NCBI RefSeq assembly: GCF_900187295.1
Contig: NZ_LT906473.1
Location: 2,356,001 to 2,420,000 of the forward strand
DNA length: 64,000 bases
DNA from: Corynebacterium cystitidis
GTDB taxonomy: Bacteria > Actinomycetota > Actinomycetes > Mycobacteriales > Mycobacteriaceae
Reading direction: 5' to 3'
Position 1 is the first letter of the stretch. Every line of letters starts with the position of its first letter. This document shows, piece after piece, positions 36,758 to 48,717 of the stretch. The notes under the pieces were generated by a model. That model was not told the origin of the DNA. It did not search any database and saw only the letters and a program-made list of their open reading frames with translations. The translations under genes and the position numbers were made by a program.

Positions 36758-37158
36758 TGCACGTTATTAGCTACATTTTCTGGTTAATCAAAGAAATCTT
36801 CGTGGCCGGTTTTGGTGCCGCTTGGAAGGGTTTGAAGCCCACCAATGAGCTTAACCCCGTGGTGATCTACTACCCTTTGCGAGTCACCGGGGAGTGGGAG
36901 ATCTTCTGGTTTGCCAGCTCAGTTACGGCAACGCCAACCACACTCTCACTCGGTTTGCGTGAACCCGTCAACGAGGGAGAGCCGCGGATTCTCATTGTGC
37001 AGTCCGCGTTCGGCTCTGACCCTGTTTCTGACATTGAGTCGTTCGCTGACATGGAGGAGCGCTTGGCGCCCGGCGTGAAAGACATCCCGTTTGACGCCAC
37101 CAAGGTGTACTACGAGTACCCGGCTGAAGATATCACTGCTTCGGGCAAGGAGGTTTAG
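36757..37158 (+). CDS. mnhE: Na+/H+ antiporter subunit E
   Basis: 133 residues. Two short hydrophobic segments, then the MnhE domain (LNPVVIYYPLRVTGEWEIFW, TPTTLSLGLREP, ILIVQSAFGSDP). It is an accessory subunit placed at the interface of A and the other membrane subunits. Coupled to mnhD by overlap, and followed by mnhF after two bases. Confidence 0.9.
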   Translation: MHVISYIFWLIKEIFVAGFGAAWKGLKPTNELNPVVIYYPLRVTGEWEIFWFASSVTATPTTLSLGLREPVNEGEPRILIVQSAFGSDPVSDIESFADMEERLAPGVKDIPFDATKVYYEYPAEDITASGKEV

Positions 37159-37160
37159 CA

Positions 37161-37439
37161 ATGTTTACCAGTATATTCACCGCAATCGTGACCGTGTGCA
37201 TTGGGATTATGGCTGGCTGCCTTGTCGCCGGGCTGTACCTGCTGGTGCGCACCAAAGACAACTTCACTAAGGCAATTCTTTCGGACCTGGTGTTCTACTC
37301 GATGATTGCGATTTTCCTGTCGTGGACATTGTTCAACGACTCACTTATCACCTACGATGTTGCCCTGCTGGCTGCGGTCGTGGGTGGCGTGCTGCCAACA
37401 ATGTCGATGGCGCGCATCATCTCGAAGGGACGGCGCTAA
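37161..37439 (+). CDS. mnhF: Na+/H+ antiporter subunit F
   Basis: 92 residues, three membrane helices (IVTVCIGIMAGCLVAGLYLL …), with the conserved RTKDNFTKAILSDLV loop typical of MrpF/PhaF. GGAGG lies just before the ATG. The stop TAA overlaps the mnhG start (TAATG). Confidence 0.92.
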   Translation: MFTSIFTAIVTVCIGIMAGCLVAGLYLLVRTKDNFTKAILSDLVFYSMIAIFLSWTLFNDSLITYDVALLAAVVGGVLPTMSMARIISKGRR

Positions 37440-37771
37440 TGACGATCGCAGAAATTATCGCTTCCATCCTGGTGATCATCGCGACACTAATGGCTGTGTC
37501 CACCACAATCCTGCAGTTCCGCGCACCTGACGCACTAACACGCGTCAACCTGATGGGACCACTGACTAGTGTGGGCATCCCCCTGCTGATCGTGGCGAAG
37601 CTTGTGATTGATTGGTCCACCGTCGGATTCGAGTGGCACCTGTTCATCCGTGCTGTTATCGCAATTGCCGCGATGTGGTTTGTGGCTGCGGTGGGATCGT
37701 TCATCATGGGACGCGCCATGTACGGTGTGACCATCGTGGACACCAAGGCTGGCATCCGCGAGGACCACTAG
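37439..37771 (+). CDS. mnhG: Na+/H+ antiporter subunit G
   Basis: 110 residues from ATG at 37439. Three membrane helices with the MnhG signature (FRAPDALTRVNLMGPLTSVG) and the C-terminal helix FIMGRAMYGVTIVDT. Last gene of the six-gene mnh operon, whose start/stop overlaps imply fixed subunit stoichiometry. Confidence 0.92.
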   Translation: MTIAEIIASILVIIATLMAVSTTILQFRAPDALTRVNLMGPLTSVGIPLLIVAKLVIDWSTVGFEWHLFIRAVIAIAAMWFVAAVGSFIMGRAMYGVTIVDTKAGIREDH

Positions 37772-37852
37772 GTCGCCTTAGTTTTTCGCTTCAGACGAAA
37801 ATGACGTAAGTCGTTGGCTGGTCGGGCTGCTGCGCCACGCTGCGCACTTTTT

Positions 37853-37900
37853 GGTCGACAAACAAGCCGAATCCCCAGACGAACGACAGATTTGTCGACC
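37853..37900. repeat. Spaced inverted repeat between mnhG and katA
   Basis: GGTCGACAAA (37853-37862) and TTTGTCGACC (37891-37900) are perfect inverted arms 28 bases apart. No gene lies in 37772-38013. It could be a long-stem RNA element upstream of the terminator or a double protein site. Confidence 0.45.
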
Positions 37901-37938
37901 GAACAGAGCACCTGCCAGAGGGGCTGGGTCAGTGTCGG

Positions 37939-37950
37939 GCTTAACGACGA
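37939..37950 (+). repeat. Copy of the GCTTAACGACGA repeat, intergenic
   Basis: Exact copy immediately abutting the 5' side of the katA/mnh terminator hairpin. Confidence 0.6.
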
Positions 37951-37993
37951 AGCGCCGGGGCAGTCTCCCACATAGGGAGACTGCCCCGGCGCT
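37951..37993. terminator. Bidirectional terminator between mnhG and katA
   Basis: Perfect 19-bp stem: AGCGCCGGGGCAGTCTCCC at 37951-37969 with its complement at 37975-37993, 5-base loop ACATA. The following TTT serves the + strand; it ends the convergent mnh operon and katA. Confidence 0.85.
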
Positions 37994-38013
37994 TTCATGG
38001 CGGACTTGCCTGC

Positions 38014-39588
38014 CTACTGCTGAGCTGCGCGCTTCTGTGCGAGGGAGTCGCGCACACGCTGGCCAAGGTTCTCGTCTACCTTGCCCCAGTACTCGTACAC
38101 GCGCTCTTCGACGTCCTTGTTCTTGATGGACAACATCTTGTTGGTGATGTTGTGAACTAGGCGTTCTTTCTCACCGTCGTCGTACACCTCACGGTAGAGG
38201 ATGCCTGCCTGCATGAAGTCATCGTCATCCTTGTGCTTGACATAGGCCGCGCGGGTCATGTCGCTGCCGTGAGGATCCGAGTTCACATACAGGTCCTCTG
38301 CCTGGCCGTAAGTGGTGTGGTTAGAGGAAGAATCCTCACCGTTGTCCAGGTAGCCGGCACCTTTGTCGGTGCGGTTCGGGCTGTAGTTTGGCTCACCCTC
38401 ATGGCTGAAGAAGTAAGCCATGCTGCCACGCTCCAAGTAGGTGTTCACCTCATTGATCGGACGGTTAACCGGCAGGTCGCGGTAGTTCGGCCCAATGCGG
38501 TAACGCTGCTGGTCAGCGTACGCAAAGACCCGGCCCTGCAGCATGCGGTCTGGGGACAGGCCAACACCTGGAACGATGTTGGATGGGTCCAGAGCCAGCT
38601 GCTCAATCTGGGCGTGGTAGTTCTTCGGGTTGCGGTTCAACTCGAAGTAACCGACCTTGATCCGTGGGTAGTCCTTCTTCGACCAGGTCTTGGTCAGATC
38701 GAATGGGTTCCAGCGGTAGTTCTCTGCCTCGTCGAAAGGCATGACCTGTACGTAGACGTCCCACTTCGGGAAGTCGCCGCGCTCAATAGCGTCGTAGAGG
38801 TCTTGACGGTGCAGGTCGGGGTCAGTGCCTGCCTTCTCGGTTGCTTCCTCATCGGTGAAGTTTTCTACGCCCTGCTGGGACAGGAAGTGGTACTTAACCC
38901 AGAATGGTTCACCAGCCTCATTAATCCACTGGAAAGTGTGGGAGCCGTAGCCGTTTTGGTGGCGGGTGGACTTCGGAGTACCACGATCACCCAACAGGTA
39001 GGTCACCTGGTGGGCGGACTCAGGGGTACGGGTCCAGAAGTCCCACTGCATCTCGTCATCACGCAGGCCAGAGGCTGGGTTGCGCTTCTGCGAGTGGATG
39101 AAGTCTGGGAACTTCATCGCATCGCGCAGGAAGAAGGTTGGGGTGTTGTTGCCCACGATGTCCAAGTTGCCTTCTTCGGTGTAGAAGCGCAGGGCGAAAC
39201 CGTGAACGTCGCGCCAGGTATCAGGCGAGCCAGCCTCACCAGCAACGGTGGAGAAACGGCCAACCATGGGGGTTACTGTGCCCTTCTGGAAGACCTTCGC
39301 CTTGGTGTATTGGGAAACATCTTCGGTGATATGCAATTCACCAAACGCGCCGTGGCCTTTCGCGTGCGGGATGCGTTCTGGAACGTTCTCGCGGTTGAAG
39401 TGTGCGAGCTTCTCAATCAGGTGAATATCGTCGAGCACATTAGGGCCCTGTGCACCTGCGGTAACGGAAATGTTCTCGGACGGAACAGGCGCGCCGTTAA
39501 GGCGAGTGGTAGTGGTGTTACCTGCTGGGCGTTCGCCGCGATTGACGATGTCTTGTGTTGCTGACTGATCAGATGGGTTGTTAGTCAT
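38014..39588 (-). CDS. katA: Monofunctional haem catalase
   Basis: 524 residues from ATG at 39588, with GGAGGAGG upstream. Catalytic His in [17 protein letters not shown], Asn in [20 protein letters not shown], and the proximal haem Tyr in [15 protein letters not shown] (RxFAY). Small-subunit clade catalase, length as expected. Destroys H2O2 in the cytoplasm. Divergent from sigC, the same pair as cg0309/cg0310 in C. glutamicum. Its promoter carries a striking palindrome at the transcription start (see next entry). Confidence 0.96.
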   Translation of the reverse strand: MTNNPSDQSATQDIVNRGERPAGNTTTTRLNGAPVPSENISVTAGAQGPNVLDDIHLIEKLAHFNRENVPERIPHAKGHGAFGELHITEDVSQYTKAKVFQKGTVTPMVGRFSTVAGEAGSPDTWRDVHGFALRFYTEEGNLDIVGNNTPTFFLRDAMKFPDFIHSQKRNPASGLRDDEMQWDFWTRTPESAHQVTYLLGDRGTPKSTRHQNGYGSHTFQWINEAGEPFWVKYHFLSQQGVENFTDEEATEKAGTDPDLHRQDLYDAIERGDFPKWDVYVQVMPFDEAENYRWNPFDLTKTWSKKDYPRIKVGYFELNRNPKNYHAQIEQLALDPSNIVPGVGLSPDRMLQGRVFAYADQQRYRIGPNYRDLPVNRPINEVNTYLERGSMAYFFSHEGEPNYSPNRTDKGAGYLDNGEDSSSNHTTYGQAEDLYVNSDPHGSDMTRAAYVKHKDDDDFMQAGILYREVYDDGEKERLVHNITNKMLSIKNKDVEERVYEYWGKVDENLGQRVRDSLAQKRAAQQ

Positions 39589-39612
39589 GACATCCTCCTC
39601 CAAGGATATTGG

Positions 39613-39663
39613 CTATTAATTGATTACAATTAATAGTCTACGCTAACCGATAGGGTTTGGCAA
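39613..39663 (-). promoter_or_regulatory. katA promoter with an overlapping 10-bp-arm palindromic operator
   Basis: Reading on the − strand: −35 TTGCCA (39658-39663), 17-base spacer, −10 TAGACT (39635-39640), then a perfect inverted repeat CTATTAATTG-ATTA-CAATTAATAG over 39613-39636 covering the expected start of transcription. The position is typical of a repressor operator. A Fur-family regulator (FurA or PerR-like) or another redox regulator is possible; the sequence does not tell which. Confidence 0.6.
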
Positions 39664-39716
39664 GCGTGCGTGTGCCCCAGCGTACCGAAAAATAACAGCT
39701 GGTAACCTTTAGTTTC

Positions 39717-40286
39717 GTGAGCAGGAGCAACGACGACTACGTCACCTCCCTGGCCCTAAAGGCTGGCCGAGGTGACAAGACTGCGTTGTCCCAGTTCATC
39801 GAGGAAACCCACGACGACGTCTGGCGCCTCCTTGCACACCTCGCTGGCCGCGAACACGCCGATGACCTCACCCAAGAAACTTATCTCCGCGTCCTGGGCG
39901 CACTACCCAGCTTCGCAGCCCGATCGTCGGCACGCACCTGGCTGTTATCCCTGGCCAGACGGGTATGGGTGGACAGCGTGCGCCACGATATGGCACGGCC
40001 CCGCAAGTCCGCCACCGAGTACGATGACGTGGCCGCCACCACACCCACCACGGATAATCCGAACATGTGGAGCGACATGATTGACCTGCGCACCATGATT
40101 GATGAGCTGCCAGTGGAACGTCGTGAAGCGCTCATCTTAACCCAAGTGCTCGGCTACACCTATGAAGAAGCTGCAGGGATCGCCGGGGTGCGTGTGGGCA
40201 CGATTCGTTCGCGGGTGGCCCGGGCCCGGCGCGACCTGATTGCCACGATGGAGGGTGACTCGCGCAACGCAAAGAACGGCGCTTGA
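39717..40286 (+). CDS. sigC: ECF RNA polymerase sigma factor SigC
   Basis: 189 residues from GTG at 39717; no Shine-Dalgarno is obvious, so a leaderless message is possible. Region 2 includes HLAGREHADDLTQETYLRVL and SARTWLLSLARRVWVDSVRH; region 4 is the helix-turn-helix ILTQVLGYTYEEAAGIAGVR followed by GTIRSRVARARRDLI. No anti-sigma gene follows. In C. glutamicum SigC (cg0309) answers to electron-transport or oxidative stress and also lies beside katA. Confidence 0.9.
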   Translation: MSRSNDDYVTSLALKAGRGDKTALSQFIEETHDDVWRLLAHLAGREHADDLTQETYLRVLGALPSFAARSSARTWLLSLARRVWVDSVRHDMARPRKSATEYDDVAATTPTTDNPNMWSDMIDLRTMIDELPVERREALILTQVLGYTYEEAAGIAGVRVGTIRSRVARARRDLIATMEGDSRNAKNGA

Positions 40287-40363
40287 CGACGCCCTGTGTC
40301 GTAGCCCTCATTTGATAAAAGCGATCGACGCGATAGACTTTTCCCTCATGTAATCTAGGGCGC

Positions 40364-40391
40364 TGCTAGCGCCTTTCTGCTAGCGCCTTTC
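40364..40391 (+). repeat. Tandem 14-bp duplication before the YkvI-type gene
   Basis: TGCTAGCGCCTTTC occurs twice in direct tandem. It lies in the 5' leader, 22 bases before the start codon at 40413, where it could affect RNA structure. Confidence 0.6.
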
Positions 40392-40412
40392 CCCCATTTA
40401 TCGAGGTACTCC

Positions 40413-41675
40413 ATGTTGAAGCAAGTGGTCAAAATTGGGTTGGCTTTTGTCGGCATCATCATCGGTGCAGGCTTCGCCTCTGGCCAGGAAACGATGCAGT
40501 ACTTCGTGGCGTTCGGCGCGTGGGGAATTGTCGGCGCGATAGTCTCGTCGCTCATCATGATCATTGCTGGTGTTTCTCTCATGCAGCTTGGCAGTTACTA
40601 CCAAGCGAAAGAGCATATGAGCGCGCTAGCTAATGTTTCCAGCCGTGCTGTCACTCTCCTTTTGGATGTTTCCACCACAGTTACTCTGTTCGCGGTCGGC
40701 TTCATCATGTTCGCGGGTGCAGGCTCCAACCTGAACCAGCAGTTCGGCTGGCCGTTGTGGGCGGGCGCCGCACTCATGTTGGCCTTGGTGTTAGTGGTAG
40801 GTCTTCTTGACGTGGACCGGGTGACTTATGTGATTGGGTTTATCACCCCGTTTATCTTCGTGTTTATCCTGATCGCTACCGGTTGGGCGATCGCCAATGC
40901 GAGCCCCGACATCACAGCCCTTAACGTTGCCAGCCAGGAGGTCTCCACCACGTTGCCCAACTGGTGGGTCGCGGCGTTGAACTACACCGGTTTCAACGTG
41001 ATCACGGCGACTTCGATGGCGATTGTGATTGGCGGTAGTTTCCTCGACACGAAGGTGGCTGGGTGGGGCGGCCTCTTCGGTGGCCTGATCTATTTGGCCT
41101 TGCTCTTACTGCTTGCCGTCAGCCTCTTTTTCGAGGTTGAACTAGTCAACGGGGATGATCTGCCTGCGCTTACCCTGATTAACCAGATTAATCCGGCCCT
41201 CGGTGTTGCTATGGCCGTAGTGATTTACGGCATGATTTTCAACACTGCGATCTCCATGTTTTACGCCCTTGGCAAGCGCCTCACTAAAGGCCGCCCGAAG
41301 CGTTTCTACCCAGTGTTTGTGGTGGCGTGCCTGGTGGGTTTCATTTTGTCTTTCGTGGGCTTTAAGGAATTGATCGGGTTTATCTACCCGTTGTTGGGCT
41401 ACCTTGGATTGTTCCTGATCGCGGTGGTCACAGTTGCGTGGCTGCGGGGCCGATCTCGCTTATCGACGGAGCAACGCCTCCGGATCCAAGCACTCGACCT
41501 CACACGCCGCAAGCTCGATTCCACTCTACGTTTCTCATCTCTTCAGCAGCGCGAGCTTGCAGAACTCGCCGCTTCATCACATCTGCCAGATGATGCTTTT
41601 CTCGACGCAGTCCAACAGGAGGTGGAACGGGAGTTGCGTGCGCGACGTCGCACTATCGTGGAGGACCCCCGGTAA
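40413..41675 (+). CDS. YkvI-family membrane transporter
   Basis: 420 residues, ATG at 40413 preceded by CGAGGTA. Ten to eleven membrane helices starting with IGLAFVGIIIGAGFASGQET, the GAGFASG signature of YkvI-like proteins of the amino acid/sodium symporter fold; the first helix break is where LeuT-fold proteins bind substrate. A 70-residue cytoplasmic C-terminus is strongly charged and helical (RLRIQALDLTRRKL). Substrate unknown. Stands alone between sigC and a convergent secreted protein gene. Confidence 0.75.
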   Translation: MLKQVVKIGLAFVGIIIGAGFASGQETMQYFVAFGAWGIVGAIVSSLIMIIAGVSLMQLGSYYQAKEHMSALANVSSRAVTLLLDVSTTVTLFAVGFIMFAGAGSNLNQQFGWPLWAGAALMLALVLVVGLLDVDRVTYVIGFITPFIFVFILIATGWAIANASPDITALNVASQEVSTTLPNWWVAALNYTGFNVITATSMAIVIGGSFLDTKVAGWGGLFGGLIYLALLLLLAVSLFFEVELVNGDDLPALTLINQINPALGVAMAVVIYGMIFNTAISMFYALGKRLTKGRPKRFYPVFVVACLVGFILSFVGFKELIGFIYPLLGYLGLFLIAVVTVAWLRGRSRLSTEQRLRIQALDLTRRKLDSTLRFSSLQQRELAELAASSHLPDDAFLDAVQQEVERELRARRRTIVEDPR

Positions 41676-41722
41676 ATATTTACCCTTCAACACAATTGGG
41701 TGCTGGCCGGCTAAGGGAGCGC

Positions 41723-42178
41723 TTAACCGAGGAGTTGGCCGAGAGTTGCCAAGAAGCTGGTCAACCAGGGGGAGGAGTGCGATGAAGAAGCAGATCGCTT
41801 ACTGGGTGCAGCATCTTTTTCTTCTTCGACCGTAATCTTGGCGTCGTCGATACGCTTACCTTTGTCAGTGACGAACTCAAGCGTGACTGTTTCGCCGTCG
41901 ACGGCAGTTGCGGGGACTGCCACGCGGAAGGTGCTTCCGTAGCCCCAGACACTCCAACCGGCAGGCAGCGTCGTGCTGTCACTAATCCGAACTCGGTGTG
42001 ATCCGGTCACCGAGTGGTTGCCACGAGATTCCAGAACGATTGTCTCGCCTGGAGAGGCCGTCTCATCGTCCCATTTCAGGCTGGTGTGTGCTTGAGCAGC
42101 CGGGGCGACGGTACACGCGAGCGCGACCACGGTGGCGGCCGCCGCCCAGCCTTTGCCTTGGATGTTACGCACAATCAC
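41723..42178 (-). CDS. Secreted CopC-like small protein
   Basis: 151 residues from GTG at 42178. Signal peptide of about 30 residues with cleavage after APAAQA, leaving mature His as the first residue (HTSLKWDDETASPGE). An N-terminal His and a beta-sandwich are features of CopC/YcnJ-type copper proteins and of LPMO-like folds; here the other ligands are not certain. The C-terminus is Ser-rich and ends with a hydrophobic segment (WLTSFLATLGQLLG) that may be a weak anchor. Function inferred only. Confidence 0.55.
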   Translation of the reverse strand: MIVRNIQGKGWAAAATVVALACTVAPAAQAHTSLKWDDETASPGETIVLESRGNHSVTGSHRVRISDSTTLPAGWSVWGYGSTFRVAVPATAVDGETVTLEFVTDKGKRIDDAKITVEEEKDAAPSKRSASSSHSSPWLTSFLATLGQLLG

Positions 42179-42390
42179 TACCTCAATGTATTCGGATCTA
42201 CTTTCGTCTGTTCCAACGAAGCTTTACCTAAAGAGGTGGAAACCACGTGAAAACTGATCTCTTTCCATTGTGGCTCTGCGTTGCACAGCCCGCAACCAGT
42301 GTTACCGCTTTGAGACCGAATATTAATGAAAACTGAGCGAGATTGCCGCAGTGTTTTCCAGCCGACTGCCGAACAAGCTTGAAGCCTGCT

Positions 42391-43428
<1,038 letters not shown>

Positions 43429-43517
43429 TTAACTCACTTTCATTAGATTTTTGATCTTGGCCCAGCGTACCGCGTATTGGCTCGTCGTCACGCGCATGGG
43501 TGATTGGCACTACTCGG

Positions 43518-43614
43518 CCGGTAGCCGAGCTTGCGAGTCCCTCTACCGGTAGCCGAGCCTGCGACACTACTTAGCCGGTAGCCGAGCCTGCGAGGCTACC
43601 GCGAGCTTGCGAGG
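43518..43614. repeat. Short repeat array between lysC and asd
   Basis: Three copies of CCGGTAGCCGAGCYTGCGA start at 43518, 43546 and 43575 (spacing 28-29), followed by a degenerate fourth unit (GCGAGCTTGCGA). GGTAGCC and GGCTACC elements can also pair into hairpins. The array begins directly after the lysC stop codon (in transcript sense). Confidence 0.7.
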
Positions 43615-44880
43615 CTACCGCCCGGTACCCGCGTACACTTGGGCTTCCTCCTCGCCACCAAGCTCAAACTTGTCGTGGATAGCTTTGGTGGCCTTGTCCA
43701 GGTCAGCTTCGCGCACAACCGCAGTGATCCGGATTTCAGACGTAGTGAACATCTCGATGTTGATGCCCGCGTCGCGCAGCGCTTCAGAGAACTCTGCGGT
43801 AACACCTGGGTGTGACTTCATTCCTGCACCGACCAGGGAGACCTTGCCGATCTGGTCGTCGTAGGTAACGTTTTGCCAGCCGTTGTCCTGCTGCAGTTTG
43901 GTCAGCAGTTCCACGGCGCGCGGGCCGTCACCGGTGGGCAGGGTGAAGGTGATGTCGGTGGTGTTGTCATCTAGGGAGGAGATGTTCTGGATCACCATGT
44001 CGATGTTGATCTCAGCGTCGGCAAGCGCGCGGAAAACCTTGGCTGCTTCGCCCGGGTGGTCTGGGATACCCAGGATGGTGATCTTTGATTCGGACTTGTC
44101 GGTTGCTACACCGGTCAGGACTGCTTCTTCCACGGGGATATCCTCCATCGATCCGGTTACTAGGGTGCCGGGGTCATTACTATAAGACGAGCGAACTCGC
44201 ATGGGAACATTGAATGCGCGAGCGTATTCCACGCTGCGCAAGACCAAAATCTTGGAACCGGCGGCGGCCAGCTCCAGCATCTCTTCGAAACAGAGCTGCT
44301 CAATCTTCTGCGCGTCTTTGACAACGCGCGGGTCTGCGGTATAGATGCCGTCGACGTCCGAGTAGATCTCGCACACGTCAGCCTTCAACGCCGCTGCAAG
44401 CGCCACTGCGGTGGTATCGGAGCCTCCTCGGCCCAGGGTGGTCACGTCGCGGGTATCGCGGTTAACGCCCTGGAAGCCTGCGACGATGGCAATCTTGCCG
44501 GCATCGAGAGCGTCCTGTACACGCCCCGGAGTCACATCCACGATGCGCGCGTTGCCGTGGCGCTCCGTGGTTAGCACACCAGCCTGGGAGCCGGTGAAGG
44601 ACTGGACATCGGCGCCGAACGATGCGATCGCCATAGCCACCAGCGAGTTCGAGATGCGCTCGCCCGCAGTGAGCAGCATGTCCATCTCACGTGCCGGCGG
44701 CACGGGGTTGACCTGGGCGGCCAGGTCTAGCAGTTCGTCAGTGGTGTCACCCATTGCGGAGCACACCACCACAACATCATCGCCCTGTTTCTTTCGTGCG
44801 ACGATCCGCTCGGCTACGGCGCGAATGCGCTCAGCGCTCTCCAGGGAAGAGCCTCCGTACTTCTGTACGACCAGTGCCAC
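43615..44880 (-). CDS. lysC: Aspartate kinase
   Basis: 421 residues from GTG at 44880, the length of C. glutamicum LysC; the longer frame to 44955 lacks a ribosome site. N-terminal kinase motif [17 protein letters not shown]; nucleotide and Asp sites in [17 protein letters not shown]; two C-terminal ACT domains ([34 protein letters not shown]) that bind Lys and Thr for feedback control. The Met in the second half (residues about 250) is the known internal start for the beta subunit in this family. Cotranscribed with asd. Confidence 0.96.
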   Translation of the reverse strand: MALVVQKYGGSSLESAERIRAVAERIVARKKQGDDVVVVCSAMGDTTDELLDLAAQVNPVPPAREMDMLLTAGERISNSLVAMAIASFGADVQSFTGSQAGVLTTERHGNARIVDVTPGRVQDALDAGKIAIVAGFQGVNRDTRDVTTLGRGGSDTTAVALAAALKADVCEIYSDVDGIYTADPRVVKDAQKIEQLCFEEMLELAAAGSKILVLRSVEYARAFNVPMRVRSSYSNDPGTLVTGSMEDIPVEEAVLTGVATDKSESKITILGIPDHPGEAAKVFRALADAEINIDMVIQNISSLDDNTTDITFTLPTGDGPRAVELLTKLQQDNGWQNVTYDDQIGKVSLVGAGMKSHPGVTAEFSEALRDAGINIEMFTTSEIRITAVVREADLDKATKAIHDKFELGGEEEAQVYAGTGR

Positions 44881-45046
44881 AGGTGGGCCACCTTTCCGTC
44901 GAGGTCGGGGAACGTGAGTAATCAACGTTGTGCTCAACGTCTTACTCGCCGCCATGCAATGTAACTCAACCCGCTATGTTACCCCGAGTACCCTCACCCA
45001 ACACGTTGAAGTGCACAATTTTTTTGCAGAGCATATAGTAGTGGTC

Positions 45047-45883
45047 GTGCGAAGCGATGTTCTCGCGGTCTTTTTCGCCCTCGCCTCCGCGTTCACTATT
45101 GCCTGGGGCACGGTCACGCGCCACCGCATTGTGTCTGCGCCCCGCCACAAATCCGTTCTGGCGCGTGGCCTAACGAACCCCCTGTGGTGGATTTCTATCT
45201 TTTCGGCGTTTGTGGCTTACCTGCTCCAGGTGGTCGCGCTGGGCTTTGGCACATTACTTGTTGTGCAGCCCATCCTCGTTTTGTCCCTCATGTTCACGCT
45301 CATGCTGGGTGCGTACATCAGTGGTGGGGGCATGCGGCGTCGTGAAGCGCTCTGGTCTTTAATCCTGACAGCGGCAGTGATCGTGTTGTTGGTGGTGGGG
45401 CGGCCCGTACCGGGCACGTCTTCAGCCAACCTGGAAACCTGGTGGGTTGCGGTGGCCGGTGGCGCATTGGTCTGCGCTGTGGCTTTGTTTGTTGCTTATC
45501 GACGCTCGCCTGGCACCATTTCTGTTGTGTTAGGGGCGGTGTGCGGCATCATTTTCGGCTATGTTGCGGTGCTGTCGAAGACGGTGGCGGACCTTTTTGC
45601 TTCTGGTGGCTTGTCGGCTGTTCTTACCTCGTGGCCACTGTATGGCCTGGTAGCTACCGCTATTGCTGGCACGGCGGCGCAACAGTACGCTTTTGCTTCC
45701 GGGCCTTTAGAAAAGTCTCTGCCAGCCATGAAGGTTTTCGAACCTGTGGTGGCACTCATCCTGGGACACGCGGTGCTGGGGGAACAGTTTGCCGTTAACG
45801 CCGGTGCCGGAATCGCAGTCATGATTGTGGCACTGGTGGCCATGTTTGTGGCCACCATTGTGCTGGCCTCCACGCAAGTGTGA
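45047..45883 (+). CDS. DMT-type (drug/metabolite) membrane transporter
   Basis: 278 residues from GTG at 45047; the longer frame to 44930 is not supported and overlaps lysC. Eight to nine membrane helices with the tandem-repeat pattern of EamA/DMT proteins (FFALASAFTIAWGTVTRHRI, VVALILGHAVLGEQFAVNAG). A −10 box TATAGT (45034-45039) lies so close to the GTG that the message is likely leaderless. Substrate unknown. Confidence 0.75.
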   Translation: MRSDVLAVFFALASAFTIAWGTVTRHRIVSAPRHKSVLARGLTNPLWWISIFSAFVAYLLQVVALGFGTLLVVQPILVLSLMFTLMLGAYISGGGMRRREALWSLILTAAVIVLLVVGRPVPGTSSANLETWWVAVAGGALVCAVALFVAYRRSPGTISVVLGAVCGIIFGYVAVLSKTVADLFASGGLSAVLTSWPLYGLVATAIAGTAAQQYAFASGPLEKSLPAMKVFEPVVALILGHAVLGEQFAVNAGAGIAVMIVALVAMFVATIVLASTQV

Positions 45884-45979
45884 AGTTTTAGCTGTCCGCT
45901 GGCCCGCAGGAACATGCCCCTCACGCAGTTTTCGGGCATTTGGTGGACACAGCCGATAACGGGGTTTAGAGTGTGTTCT

Positions 45980-46034
45980 ATGTCTATCGTTGAACGCAGC
46001 GTATTTTACGCGAGCGCGTGGCTTCTCCTTCTAG

Positions 46035-46051
<17 letters not shown>
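45980..46051 (+). CDS. leuL: leuA leader peptide
   Basis: 23 residues: MSIVERSVFYASAWLLLLGR then GGN and TAG. It has four consecutive Leu codons of three kinds (CTT CTC CTT CTA) just before the alternative hairpins upstream of leuA. Ribosome stalling at these codons under leucine starvation would favour leuA expression. The rest of 45884-46174 holds no other gene. Confidence 0.8.
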
Positions 46052-48013
<1,962 letters not shown>

Positions 48014-48093
48014 GTTATCGCTTTACGACGCAAGTCTTCTCGGCGCACTCAAGGGAGAGGTCTCCGTTTTCACCCATGCGGGAAAAGGGCGGT

Positions 48094-48693
48094 CTACCTA
48101 AGTGTGCCACTGAAGAAGAAGTAGTGATCAGTATCTGCCATTGCATCGATCACGAAATGTGAGCGCCAGACTTGCGCGGACTCCGCCACCGGCGCCAAAC
48201 CCGTCGTCACTTCTTCCGGTACGACCCCGTGGTGAGAGTTGATCTCTTCACGGCAAAGGCCGTGGACGACAGTGACTCTGCCTTGCGGACGCAACACAGA
48301 CGCCACCTTTTCTACCAAGCGCTCTTTATCGAGGAAATGCGGGTAAGCGTTGTAAATCACAACGGCATCAAATGGCTCGTCCGCCTCGTAGTCTAGGATG
48401 TCTAGCGCATGGAATTCGACGCGCTTTTCGTCGCCGTAACGGTCGCAGGCCAACTGAATCATGCGGGGTGATACATCGATTGCCACAACGCGGCTAGCAC
48501 CCAACTCTAGGTACCCAGGTACCATGACACCAGTACCGCAGCCCACATCGAGCACTGATGAAGACGGCCCAACCCCCGCCAGCCACGCTACGCTCAGCGC
48601 CTTTACCCTATTCATGGGGTCTGCCTGCTGTTGGCGATCCCACTCCTGCGCCCTGCTGTCGAAGTATGTGGCCATAAACTTTGAATGTGTCAT
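48094..48693 (-). CDS. Class I SAM-dependent methyltransferase in the iron ABC cluster
   Basis: 199 residues, ATG at 48693. Motif I is VLDVGCGTGVMVPGYLELGA, motif II acidic end VVAIDVSPRMIQLA, then FHALDILDYEADEPFDAVVI and VLRPQGRVTVVHG. The N-terminus (ATYFDSRAQEWDR) resembles methyltransferases found beside corrinoid or haem ABC importers. Starts 24 bases after the ATPase gene and on the same strand, so it belongs to the operon. Substrate unknown. Confidence 0.82.
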   Translation of the reverse strand: MTHSKFMATYFDSRAQEWDRQQQADPMNRVKALSVAWLAGVGPSSSVLDVGCGTGVMVPGYLELGASRVVAIDVSPRMIQLACDRYGDEKRVEFHALDILDYEADEPFDAVVIYNAYPHFLDKERLVEKVASVLRPQGRVTVVHGLCREEINSHHGVVPEEVTTGLAPVAESAQVWRSHFVIDAMADTDHYFFFSGTLR

Positions 48694-48717
48694 AAAGGGG
48701 GCACTTTCTTGGTTATT

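Noticed and set aside
43518..43614. CRISPR array
   Set aside because: Units are 19 bp with about 10-base gaps of no spacer character, no cas genes nearby.
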